Shown here piece after piece: positions 18,249 through 26,323 of a stretch of DNA of 64,000 bases. Within the stretch, counting starts at the first letter, position 1. The number at the start of each line of letters is the position of its first letter. Origin of the DNA: Aquimarina megaterium XH134 (GTDB taxonomy: Bacteria; Bacteroidota; Bacteroidia; Flavobacteriales; Flavobacteriaceae); the NCBI RefSeq assembly GCF_000520975.1, contig NZ_JACB01000006.1:186001-250000 (forward strand). Reading direction: 5' to 3'. The translations under genes and the position numbers were made by a program. Below the pieces are notes generated by a model, which saw nothing but the letters and a program-made list of their open reading frames with translations, was not told the DNA's origin and searched no databases.

Positions 18249-19928
18249 TCACTCCTCCAGCTTTTTTATGAAATACGAGGGATATATCCCCGTTTTTTTG
18301 TAGAACGTTTTAGAAAACGCTTCTGCGGTATTAAAACCGACCTCTTGCGCAATAGCTTTAATCGTATATTTCCTGAATTTTGAATTCGACTGTAGTTTCT
18401 CTACTACAAAATCGATACGCAGGTCATTGATGTATTGGCTTAATGTCTTTTGCTTATAGGTATTAACCACCAATGACAAATAGCTGGAGTTAGACCCAAA
18501 GCTTTTGGCCAAGTCTTTAGAATTAATATTAGAAGCAAGGTATTTCTGGTTTTTCTCAAACTCTTCTAAATGCGCCAGCAGTTGCTCTAAGGTATCGGGG
18601 CTTATGGTAGTGATCCCGGTTTTATCTTTAGGTGAGGGTACTGGTATAGTTTCTTGTGGTGTATTGGTGTTGAGTAGTTGCAAAAATCGTTTTTTATAAC
18701 GGCGTTGGTTATAGTAATAATACCCCACTCCTCCAAGGCTTAGTATCAACAAAGAAGATACAACCAGAATTTGAGTAGCACTGCTACTCTTTTCTGCTTC
18801 TAAGGAGGCAATAATTTCTTCTTTATCCCGAAGCAGATTCGGGATATCATAATCTTTGGTGATTTTTTTATTTAAGCTTTTATATCTTTTATCTAAAAGA
18901 CTATCTACTTTAATTAGTTGATTGATATAATATAATTGCTCATTTTTATTATTTATTGATTTATAATAATCAATCAACATAGTATAGCTCTCTCTCATTT
19001 CTTTACAAGCAAAATTTGAACGTTTGTATGATTGATTGATTTTGAGTAAAAAATCCAAATATTTTTCTTTATTATCAAATTCTTTATACAGTTTAGCCAA
19101 ATGTAAATACGCAATGACTAATATTTCTTCATCTCTTGGTTTAAGCTCTTCAAAAAAAACCAATGCTTTATTGATACTATCTAATGAAGCCTGATACTGT
19201 TGTTTATAGAATAAGTTGACCCCTTCATTCAAAACAAAATAGTCATAAATGTCTATGCTATCTTTAAGGGATTCTTTTATACCTATTTTATTATAAAAAG
19301 TGGCAGAATCTTTATACTCTAATTTTCTATACGAATCGGCTAAATATAATATAGTTGCCAAATGCCCTATACCGCTTATATTATTTTTATCTTCATAATC
19401 TATGACCTCTTTAAACATTACTGCAGCCTCTTCAAGTTCTCCAGCTCTCTTTTTTAAACTAGCAATATTATGTTTAGTCAAATAATAAAAATTCATATTA
19501 TTTGCTTTTTTAGAATATTTTAGAGCTGCAATATAACAATCAAGAGATTTATCGAAATCTCCCATTTCTCTATACTTTCCTCCTTTAACAGAATAAGAAA
19601 TTGCAGGAAATCTTTTATGATTTAAGTATTTACTTACAGCAATAGAGCTATCCAAATATGCTAATGTTGTGGGGAAATCCTCACCACGATAATAAGATAC
19701 CAATTGATATCCTTTTGCCAATCCTAAAGAATCCTTTAATTCTTTTGCTTTAGCAAGTAATGTATTTGAATACATTTTGTATTTGAGCGTATCGGGATAA
19801 TACTTATAACTTAAATTTTCTAGTTCATCAATAGTTTTATCCTGCAACGAATCCGGGATTTGAAATTTTTGACCATACCCAAAAAATGAGAACAAGAAGA
19901 CAAACAGGGTAAGATAGGTGGCTCGCAT
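18249..19928 (-). CDS. TPR membrane regulator with AraC-type HTH (second copy)
   Basis: About 559 residues from the chosen start (19928), which gives the signal peptide MRATYLTLFVFLFSFFGYGQ; an upstream ATG at 19979 adds 17 unlikely residues. TPR-like helices run to about residue 360, a transmembrane helix follows at about 380-400 (ILVVSSLLILSLGGVGYYYY), and an AraC HTH ends the protein (IKAIAQEVGFNTAEAFSKTF, YKKTGIYPSYFIKKL). The close paralogue at 20567-22273 shares long stretches, for example EVIDYEDKNNISG. Such membrane AraC regulators sense periplasmic signals and control nearby genes; here the lanthipeptide precursor lies directly upstream. Confidence 0.88.
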   Translation of the reverse strand: MRATYLTLFVFLFSFFGYGQKFQIPDSLQDKTIDELENLSYKYYPDTLKYKMYSNTLLAKAKELKDSLGLAKGYQLVSYYRGEDFPTTLAYLDSSIAVSKYLNHKRFPAISYSVKGGKYREMGDFDKSLDCYIAALKYSKKANNMNFYYLTKHNIASLKKRAGELEEAAVMFKEVIDYEDKNNISGIGHLATILYLADSYRKLEYKDSATFYNKIGIKESLKDSIDIYDYFVLNEGVNLFYKQQYQASLDSINKALVFFEELKPRDEEILVIAYLHLAKLYKEFDNKEKYLDFLLKINQSYKRSNFACKEMRESYTMLIDYYKSINNKNEQLYYINQLIKVDSLLDKRYKSLNKKITKDYDIPNLLRDKEEIIASLEAEKSSSATQILVVSSLLILSLGGVGYYYYNQRRYKKRFLQLLNTNTPQETIPVPSPKDKTGITTISPDTLEQLLAHLEEFEKNQKYLASNINSKDLAKSFGSNSSYLSLVVNTYKQKTLSQYINDLRIDFVVEKLQSNSKFRKYTIKAIAQEVGFNTAEAFSKTFYKKTGIYPSYFIKKLEE

Positions 19929-20143
19929 AATCGATATTGGTTCGCTTACCAAAAGTATTGAAATAATAGATAATACCATTTATTATTTGGATTTACCGTA
20001 ATAAAATGGTCTTTTTTCACCTCAGTTTCAGAATAAAAATAAACCGTAGCCCTGCTATGCTTGATTTTTCTTCTTCACTGAAGCAAAAAAATACTAATTT
20101 TCTTTTCTAGCAAATTCAAACAATAAATGGTATAATCTCTAAA

Positions 20144-20185
20144 AAAATAATCGTCTTGGCTTAGATACGCCAGGACGATTATTTT
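20144..20185 (-). terminator. terminator after the lanthipeptide precursor gene
   Basis: Seventeen-base arms at 20144-20160 and 20169-20185 (core TCGTCTTGGC/GCCAGGACGA, one wobble pair), with a T-run on the minus strand. It lies 54 bases past the precursor stop. The remaining part of the 310-base gap 19929-20238 shows nothing else that I can support. Confidence 0.85.
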
Positions 20186-20238
20186 TTACTACTTCTTTTT
20201 GAGTACACAAGAAATATATTACAGATTATAATGTACTT

Positions 20239-20439
20239 TTATTCAAAAGCAATATCTTTCGTTTTATTTCCACAGTTGTAATCCTTGCTTCGGCAATTTC
20301 GAAATATAGAACCTTCACATAAATTAACTGCAGCACTTGGTACTTCTCCTGCTTTAACCTGTGATAATTTATGAGATGTTAATAAGGTAATGTTTAGCTT
20401 TTTTAATTCCAGCTTCTTTGTTTGATGTTGATTTTTCAT
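20239..20439 (-). CDS. class I lanthipeptide-type precursor peptide
   Basis: 66 residues. The leader (1-31) is KKLELKKLNITLLTSHKLSQ followed by VKAG, the form seen in Bacteroidota RiPP leaders cut by C39 peptidases; the -2/-1 pair is Ala-Gly rather than Gly-Gly. The core has three evenly built modules: Ser35-x5-Cys41, Ser44-x4-Cys49, Ser51-x4-Cys56, plus Thr60. That is the spacing expected for three (methyl)lanthionine rings after LanB dehydration. It lies between two TPR-AraC regulator genes, downstream of the split LanB genes on the same strand, and has its own terminator. No LanC is seen in the window. Confidence 0.82.
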   Translation of the reverse strand: MKNQHQTKKLELKKLNITLLTSHKLSQVKAGEVPSAAVNLCEGSIFRNCRSKDYNCGNKTKDIAFE

Positions 20440-20464
20440 GAGTTTTTATGTTATGAGTTCAAAA

Positions 20465-20496
20465 CAAATGTAGGGGATAACCTTAAAAAAATAAGG
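20465..20496 (-). promoter_or_regulatory. candidate promoter and operator of the precursor gene
   Basis: On the minus strand TACATTTG (20472-20465) fits the -7 consensus, about 25 bases before the start codon. Eight bases upstream lies a palindrome CCTTA-N6-TAAGG (20481-20496), placed where a -33 element would be. It is a candidate binding site for one of the flanking AraC-type regulators (inference). Confidence 0.5.
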
Positions 20497-20566
20497 CAAA
20501 AAAAGGAAGTACCAGTCTGTATTCCAAGAAATCAGACTTTTAACAAGCTCAAAAACAGATACTTAA

Positions 20567-22273
20567 TTATTTTTCCTTTTCAAGCTGTTTGATAAAGTAA
20601 GAAGGGTAAATTCCCGTCTTTTTGTAGAAGGATTTAGAAAAAGCTTCGGTAGTATTAAATCCGATTTCGCGAGAAATCGCTTTGATGGTGTACAATCTAA
20701 ATTTGGATTCGCGCTTTAGTTTTTCGATCACATACTCAATACGCAATTCATTTATATACACACTAAAGCTTTTTTTCTTATAGGTATTAATGATTTTAGA
20801 TAAATATTTAGAATTAGTCTGTAGTTTTTTAGCCAACTCCCCGGTAGTAATATTCGTCGATAAATACCCTTGTTTATCTTCAAACTTTTGCAAACCCTCT
20901 ATGACCGAGTTTACAATATCTTCAGAAATTCCTATCGCTTCGGGTGTGGCAGCGTGCTTATCCAATACTTCTTTCTGGATAGCTGCGTCAGGGATCGAAG
21001 CCTGCATCAATTCTTTAAAACGTTTTCTATAGCGTACATTTTTAATATAGATCAGAACAACAACAATGATCAACACCACAGCGAAAAAGACGACAATGAT
21101 AAACTTTATACTGGTCTTTTTCTCCTTTTGTTCTAGAGCATCAATTAGATTTTGCTTTTCTTTTAATAATTTAGGGGTATCATATTCTAATACGATCTTT
21201 TTACTCAGGCTTTTATAATTGGTATCCAGGATACTATCTACTGCAAATAGCTTATCAATATAATATAACTGCTTATTTTTATCGTCTATCGATTTATAAT
21301 AATCAATCAATAGTTCATATCCCTCTCTCATTTCCATAGAAACAAAACCTGAACGATCATAGGATTCATTAATTTTTAATAAATACTCCAGATACTTTTC
21401 ATCCTCATCAAATTCTTTATAGAGTTTTGCAAGGTAAACATACGCATCAACCAATGCTTCCTCCTCTCTTGGCCTAAATTCTTCAATAAATGGTAATGCT
21501 TTGTTAATACTATCTAACGAACTTTGATACTGTTGTTTATAGTATAAATTGATCCCTTCATGTAACACAAAAAAATGATAAATATCTAAACTATCTTTAA
21601 GGGATTCTTGTATTCCTTTCGTATTATAAAAAGTAGTCGAATCTTTATATTCCAGTTTTCTATACGTATCTGCTAAATGTAGCATAGTTACCAAATGTTC
21701 TGCACCACTTATATTATTTTTATCTTCATAATCTATGACTTCTTTATATATTATAGCTGCTTCTTCAAATTCTCCTATATCCTCTTTTAAGCTAGCAATG
21801 TTATGTTTGGTTAAATAATAAAAATCAATATTATTTGATGTGCTAGCATGCCTTAAAGCTGCCAGATAATTATCCAGAGCTTTACTATAATCCCCTATTC
21901 CTCTGTACTCTCCTCCTCTAATAGAATACGGTACTGCAGGATATAGCATATCATTTAAGTTTTCGCTTACAGCAATAGAACTATCTAGATACGCAATTTT
22001 TTCAGGGAATTTATTTTTATAAATAAACATTGTAGATTTATATGCCTTAGCTAGAGAAAGGGGATCATTTTTTTGTTTTGCTTTGGCAAGTAGTGTATTT
22101 GCATAAATTTCATATTTGAGAGTATCGCGATAGTATTGATAACTTAATTCTTCAACCTCATCAAACGTTTTATTCTTTAACGAATCCGGGATGGTAAACG
22201 CACTTGTATCCTGGGCAATCCCCGGGATCATATATAAAAAAAAGATACTAACGATGAGTGCTAGTTTTTTCAT
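20567..22273 (-). CDS. TPR membrane regulator with AraC-type HTH (first copy)
   Basis: 568 residues: signal peptide ending GIAQ near 20, TPR-like helices to about 375, a transmembrane helix at about 390-412 (IKFIIVVFFAVVLIIVVVLI), and a C-terminal AraC domain (TIKAISREIGFNTTEAFSKS, FYKKTGIYPSYFIKQLEKEK). It is a paralogue of the regulator at 18249-19928 along its entire length. Its start codon overlaps the stop of the LanB elimination-domain gene (4 bases, ATGA), so it is translated with the biosynthetic genes. Probable sensor-regulator of the precursor gene downstream. Confidence 0.9.
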   Translation of the reverse strand: MKKLALIVSIFFLYMIPGIAQDTSAFTIPDSLKNKTFDEVEELSYQYYRDTLKYEIYANTLLAKAKQKNDPLSLAKAYKSTMFIYKNKFPEKIAYLDSSIAVSENLNDMLYPAVPYSIRGGEYRGIGDYSKALDNYLAALRHASTSNNIDFYYLTKHNIASLKEDIGEFEEAAIIYKEVIDYEDKNNISGAEHLVTMLHLADTYRKLEYKDSTTFYNTKGIQESLKDSLDIYHFFVLHEGINLYYKQQYQSSLDSINKALPFIEEFRPREEEALVDAYVYLAKLYKEFDEDEKYLEYLLKINESYDRSGFVSMEMREGYELLIDYYKSIDDKNKQLYYIDKLFAVDSILDTNYKSLSKKIVLEYDTPKLLKEKQNLIDALEQKEKKTSIKFIIVVFFAVVLIIVVVLIYIKNVRYRKRFKELMQASIPDAAIQKEVLDKHAATPEAIGISEDIVNSVIEGLQKFEDKQGYLSTNITTGELAKKLQTNSKYLSKIINTYKKKSFSVYINELRIEYVIEKLKRESKFRLYTIKAISREIGFNTTEAFSKSFYKKTGIYPSYFIKQLEKEK

Positions 22274-23139
22274 GATACAGTATAGCTTACTTTTGTTTTT
22301 TGATATCGCACTAAAAAATCATAACACACCAACTCATAAAATCGTTGTTTGGATCTAAAGGCACGGTTTACCAGCATATGTATATAACTGCTTAGCAAAT
22401 CGTCTAATGGCATTTCTAACTGCTTATCTTGCTGTGCTTCCATAATCTTTTGTACAACTCCTAACGATTGTTTTGCTTTGTGATCCAGTAAATCATCCAG
22501 GATGTTATAGTCTTCCTGCATAGAAGTTGTCTCTAAAAAAGAAGAAAGCTTGCTTTTTAGTCCCCTATATTTTTTATCTAATTGTTTATTTAGTCCTTTA
22601 TCTGCATGAAATTCTCGTTTAAATCCCAGGCTGTTTCGGGTTACCAACTCTAATTTTTGTTGTTGCTCATAACCAAAACTGTTTAATAACCTATCGATCG
22701 CTTTTACTACAAATAAAAAGTACAATTCTTCATCTTCGATCAACGCTATGGCATCTAGCAGCATGGCACTATCATAAAAAAATAAGGTTTCAGAGGCATC
22801 TATAGTATTTGTACCATAACGTTCTAATTCTCGTATATAGGTATCGGTTTGTAGTTTATATACTACCCGCTGTTCTACATAATGTTGCATCGCAGCATTA
22901 ATCTGTAGGATCACGGTTCCTATTGCGCGTATATCGGGTAAACGAAATCGTATCCTGATATGAAAATCGGGGTCTCCGTACCGTATAAAAAACCAGGAAT
23001 CGATTAGTCCTTGTTCTAATAATTGCGCTGTGAGTGGTTTTATAGTTTCGGTAAGGATGACATCAGACGTACGGGCACCACAATATATTTTATAATATAG
23101 CCACTCATCCCCCAGTATATATGTTCTTTTTGTACTCAT
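22270..23139 (-). CDS. LanB elimination subunit (SpaB_C / thiopeptide-type bacteriocin biosynthesis)
   Basis: 289 residues beginning MSTKRTYILGDEWLYYKIYCG. The motif WLYYKIYCGxxTSDxIL and FIRYGDPDFHIRIRFRL are typical of the SpaB C-terminal domain, which removes glutamate from glutamylated Ser/Thr to give dehydroamino acids. It is encoded apart from the large LanB (23666-25951), as in split LanB systems such as those of pinensin-type clusters. Between the two genes lie a GIY-YIG gene and palindromic repeats. Confidence 0.9.
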   Translation of the reverse strand: MSTKRTYILGDEWLYYKIYCGARTSDVILTETIKPLTAQLLEQGLIDSWFFIRYGDPDFHIRIRFRLPDIRAIGTVILQINAAMQHYVEQRVVYKLQTDTYIRELERYGTNTIDASETLFFYDSAMLLDAIALIEDEELYFLFVVKAIDRLLNSFGYEQQQKLELVTRNSLGFKREFHADKGLNKQLDKKYRGLKSKLSSFLETTSMQEDYNILDDLLDHKAKQSLGVVQKIMEAQQDKQLEMPLDDLLSSYIHMLVNRAFRSKQRFYELVCYDFLVRYQKTKVSYTVS

Positions 23140-23174
23140 GTAGTATCCCCCTTGTTTTGTGTTTTTACTGCTTT

Positions 23175-23199
23175 GTCATTCCTGCGTAGGCAGGAATCC
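23175..23199. repeat. REP-like palindrome, family 1
   Basis: Single module GTCATTCC-TGCGTAGGCA-GGAATCC, 11 bases past the GIY-YIG stop codon. It has the same core as the module at 18159-18183. Confidence 0.75.
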
Positions 23200-23203
23200 A
23201 AAA

Positions 23204-23220
23204 ATGATCTTAATCATACC
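23204..23220. repeat. 17-bp direct repeat, left copy
   Basis: ATGATCTTAATCATACC; a copy with one difference (ATGATCTTAATCACACC) is at 23656-23672, 452 bases away. This copy contains the GIY-YIG stop codon and the other contains the lanB stop codon. The pair brackets the GIY-YIG gene and two palindromes. Confidence 0.7.
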
Positions 23221-23512
23221 AATCAGAAGCCAGGTCATTCCAATCTTTGTTATCTTCTTCAATTAGGTTTATTTTCCATTGTTGCTTCCATGCCTTTAAT
23301 CTTTTCTCTCTTTCTATTGCATCATTAACATACTGATATATCCCAAAATATATTAACTTATCCAAATCATATTTTTTAGTAAATCCATCAACATATTTGC
23401 TTCTATGCTCAAAAACCCTTCTTTCCAGATTATTTGTCATACCTATATATAATGTCCCATTCTTTTTATTGGTTAGAATATATACCGCATATTGATGTCT
23501 TGGTTTTAACAT
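23210..23512 (-). CDS. GIY-YIG nuclease family protein
   Basis: 100 residues. The GIY-YIG fold is shown by YAVYILTNKKNGTLYIGMTN (the two short strands), NNLERRVFEHRSK with the conserved Arg, and AIEREKRLKAW with the catalytic-type Glu. This is the single-domain form found as a stand-alone gene in many bacteria. It has no obvious role in lanthipeptide synthesis and is flanked on both sides by family 1 palindromes, which suggests an association with these repeats or an inserted element. It separates the genes for the two LanB halves. Confidence 0.88.
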   Translation of the reverse strand: MLKPRHQYAVYILTNKKNGTLYIGMTNNLERRVFEHRSKYVDGFTKKYDLDKLIYFGIYQYVNDAIEREKRLKAWKQQWKINLIEEDNKDWNDLASDWYD

Positions 23513-23526
23513 TTCAATTCAATTGT

Positions 23527-23551
23527 GGATCCCAGCCTGCGCTTGGATGAC
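23527..23551. repeat. REP-like palindrome, family 1, inverted
   Basis: GGATCCCAGCCTGCGCTTGG followed by ATGAC; reverse orientation of the family 1 module, with imperfect arms. Just upstream of the GIY-YIG start codon. Confidence 0.65.
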
Positions 23552-23610
23552 AAAGTCATTTGAATTATTGTTCTTTATACTTTTTCTTTTCAACATCCTT
23601 TCTCAATTAT

Positions 23611-23635
23611 GGATCCCAGCCTACGCTGGGATGAC
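23611..23635. repeat. REP-like palindrome, family 1, inverted
   Basis: GGATCCCAGCCTACGCTGGG followed by ATGAC, with better arms than the copy at 23527-23551. It lies between that copy and the end of lanB. Confidence 0.7.
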
Positions 23636-23655
23636 AAATTACTAGGATGACAACA

Positions 23656-23672
23656 ATGATCTTAATCACACC
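23656..23672. repeat. 17-bp direct repeat, right copy
   Basis: ATGATCTTAATCACACC, 16 of 17 bases identical to 23204-23220. It spans the lanB stop codon. Confidence 0.7.
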
Positions 23673-25951
23673 TCAACTGCTTTTAATGCTTCTGTGTTCT
23701 TTCTTGCCTCCTCTAGTTTTTCTTTATTATACAGCGAGATTACAAACTGGTTGGTATAACTCATACCTTCTTGCTGCACAATACCTTTTTGCTCACTAGA
23801 CTGTCCTTCTTCTGCAAATAAAAACTCTTCTAATACACATGTTTTTTTATTTTTTATGGTATCTAACCACATATTTATCGAGTTCGTATTCTCCATATGG
23901 ATCAGCAAAGTATTATCCCCATCGATCAATTGTACCATCTTGGGTATATTGTGTTTTGCCCTCCAGGCGGTTATCATTGCAATCCTATCGTTTTCACTAT
24001 TCTCTTTTAGAAAAGGCAAATCAGCCATAGTGATCTTCCATCGGGCTTTTGCCAATATAAACTCTTTATATACCACTCTAGGTAAAAAAGTATGCTTCTC
24101 TAACGCTTCACCCCAATAAAACCCAAGACCTGGTCGACCGCCTTGCTTTTGTACATCACATAAGAAATGATATACCGGCAATGCATTAGCACTATAATTA
24201 TGAGCATTAGTCAAACGAGGGATAATTTCTTTATTAAGTATTTTAGAGCGTAGTATAATACGACCATATTGCACCGATATCATTAGATCTGATATGGCAA
24301 CCTGCTGCTCTATAGGTACATTAGATTTTCCTAAATACGGGATTTCATACTCACGTATGGTTGCCCTGCGAATTACATTACCTGTCCTGGATTCTGGTAA
24401 ATGAACAACTTCGGCCAGGATCTGGTTTTGATACATTTCTTGTTCTACAGCTGCAATACCTTGTACATGTTTTAAAATATCCTCATTTCCGGTAGAAAAC
24501 CGTCCTAACAGATTCGCCGCAGAGGACCCTCCTACAGAAGAAAATATCATCTTTTCTTCACCATCAACCCTTGCAATTTGAGCAATCGTAGACATGGTAT
24601 CGGGCAAATCGTTCCAGTCTAATTCGAGATGTTCAACATCCTTATCTTCGAGCGATAGCGTATATTGGTTTTCTTTATGTATATGTTGTAATTTCTTATT
24701 TAGAATTTCCTGTACTGGGGTCCAGTGCATTTCTTGTTTGGAAGCTGGTTTGGAAGGGATATACAGATCGTCTAAAAAAGAAGTAGAGTCATTAGCACTC
24801 TGATGCTGAAGGTATCCAATACCTACCTCGGTATCTAAAGCAGTAGCCAGGGGAATTTCCTGAGTTTCGTATCGCTTTGTAAATGCATCTTTAAACCGTT
24901 GCAAGTGGGTTTCTGATGAAGCGCTATTCATTCTGTTTAACAGCTCTAGTGCTCGCGTTAGCTTATACCCCCATCGTATATTTAATTGATTAGACTGTGC
25001 CTGAGTATACATATCGGTCTGAAAAAGATATTTTAACTCAAAAGGCGTTTCTAGTTTCGCTACCCGCTCACTAAGTTTTAGGTATTCGCCAGATCCATTA
25101 CCCAGTTTCTGATCTATTTGTTCCAGAAATTTTTTATAGTAATCAATTTCTGTTAGTATAGCATCGGTACCTTCTATCTCACTCAAACAGGTTTCTAACT
25201 GTTCTAAAAAATCATCCCCGGTTACAGAGGGTTCTATTTCGCTCACCAGGATTTGATTGTCTATCAATTCGTCTATAAATTCTGAAGCTTCTTCGTGTGT
25301 AATTTCGTCATCAACCAGTAGAGAAGCTAATTCTTTTATTTTTTTACCAGTCCTGGCACTCTCGATTATAGCTTCGAGATACTCTGCATAGGCCACTGCC
25401 TCTATAGAATGTTCTCGTCGATTATATTGATTATACTTATATTCGATATATCGATATTGATCTCCGATTTTATACAGGCTATTATTAGTATACCACAATA
25501 GTTGTTTTTTGATGACTTCTTCTTTGGCCATCTTTTGTGAGAACGCTACCAAAAAGTTCATATCAAATCGCGTTTGTCTTTGATGAGTATCATAATTAGA
25601 CAATTCTATTGCTGTAGTCTTACCAAAGGTTCCTATACTACAACCAGCAAATAATCCAAAGGGAGTACAACGCGAACTCATCCTGGATAAATATTTTAAC
25701 AAAGATGATTCTAATCGTTTCTTCTTTTTAACATCTTCGAGTTGCCCCGACAACCATTTCTCGATTTCAGAAAATAACTCTGGTGATGCCAGAAAAATAG
25801 CTTCTCTAATACTGTCATTTTTCCAGACATCTTTAAACATTTCTACAGGGATGTCCTTCTCTTTGGTAAGGTTATGATAAAAATCTAATGGTAAAAGGGG
25901 AGTTCTTAGACAAAACTGATCAAAGAAGGTATATGGATTTTTTAGTTTCAA
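23666..25951 (-). CDS. lantibiotic dehydratase, large LanB subunit
   Basis: 761 residues, the tRNA-Glu-dependent glutamylation part of LanB. Hallmarks: RTPLLPLDFYHNL near 17, SSLLKYLSRMSSRCTPFGLF near 85, GCSIG, a central VGGSSAANLLGRFS segment and NAHNYSANALPVYHFLCDVQ near 580. It lacks the elimination domain, which is the separate 22270-23139 protein. The start codon appears to be TTG (25951): an in-frame stop lies four codons upstream of it and no ATG fits. It probably modifies the precursor at 20239-20439. The small gap to the GIY-YIG gene holds repeats rather than a promoter. Confidence 0.93.
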   Translation of the reverse strand: MKLKNPYTFFDQFCLRTPLLPLDFYHNLTKEKDIPVEMFKDVWKNDSIREAIFLASPELFSEIEKWLSGQLEDVKKKKRLESSLLKYLSRMSSRCTPFGLFAGCSIGTFGKTTAIELSNYDTHQRQTRFDMNFLVAFSQKMAKEEVIKKQLLWYTNNSLYKIGDQYRYIEYKYNQYNRREHSIEAVAYAEYLEAIIESARTGKKIKELASLLVDDEITHEEASEFIDELIDNQILVSEIEPSVTGDDFLEQLETCLSEIEGTDAILTEIDYYKKFLEQIDQKLGNGSGEYLKLSERVAKLETPFELKYLFQTDMYTQAQSNQLNIRWGYKLTRALELLNRMNSASSETHLQRFKDAFTKRYETQEIPLATALDTEVGIGYLQHQSANDSTSFLDDLYIPSKPASKQEMHWTPVQEILNKKLQHIHKENQYTLSLEDKDVEHLELDWNDLPDTMSTIAQIARVDGEEKMIFSSVGGSSAANLLGRFSTGNEDILKHVQGIAAVEQEMYQNQILAEVVHLPESRTGNVIRRATIREYEIPYLGKSNVPIEQQVAISDLMISVQYGRIILRSKILNKEIIPRLTNAHNYSANALPVYHFLCDVQKQGGRPGLGFYWGEALEKHTFLPRVVYKEFILAKARWKITMADLPFLKENSENDRIAMITAWRAKHNIPKMVQLIDGDNTLLIHMENTNSINMWLDTIKNKKTCVLEEFLFAEEGQSSEQKGIVQQEGMSYTNQFVISLYNKEKLEEARKNTEALKAVEV

Positions 25952-26035
25952 GAGGTGTTGGTATTATTCTATACTTATTTAACAGGATATAAATATACTA
26001 TTTTCTGTTTTAAGATTTCTTTTAGATAATTATAA

Positions 26036-26043
26036 CAAAACTA
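26036..26043 (-). promoter_or_regulatory. possible -7 element of lanB
   Basis: TAGTTTTG on the minus strand, 85 bases before the lanB start. No good -33 match is at the expected distance, so this is weak. It is in the 372-base divergent gap 25952-26323. Confidence 0.35.
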
Positions 26044-26131
26044 TATGATAATCAACCGATTACTATTTTAAACTAAAGGTCTGCATTCTGCGAATTCCGT
26101 GTTTGTTTTCAGGAATCACGACTTCTTTCCC

Positions 26132-26170
26132 TTGTTTTTGGGGCTTTATCAAGGGTATATTTGATCAAAT
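26132..26170 (+). promoter_or_regulatory. promoter of the exporter operon with overlapping palindrome
   Basis: TTG at 26132-26134, 21 bases, TATATTTG at 26156-26163. A perfect 12-bp palindrome ATTTGATCAAAT (26159-26170) overlaps the -7 element, a position suited to a repressor. It drives the HlyD gene 160 bases downstream. Nothing else recognisable was found in this gap. Confidence 0.6.
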
Positions 26171-26323
26171 CAAAAAACGTAGCAGTCGCTTTAGTTTCAC
26201 TCAAAAAAATCAAAACTTATGATACACGTACTGATCAATTTCATTTCACAATTCACCACTTTTCTGATGGATCATTTTATCATTATGTATCAATCCATTG
26301 TTAACGTTTAAAGAATATCCAGC

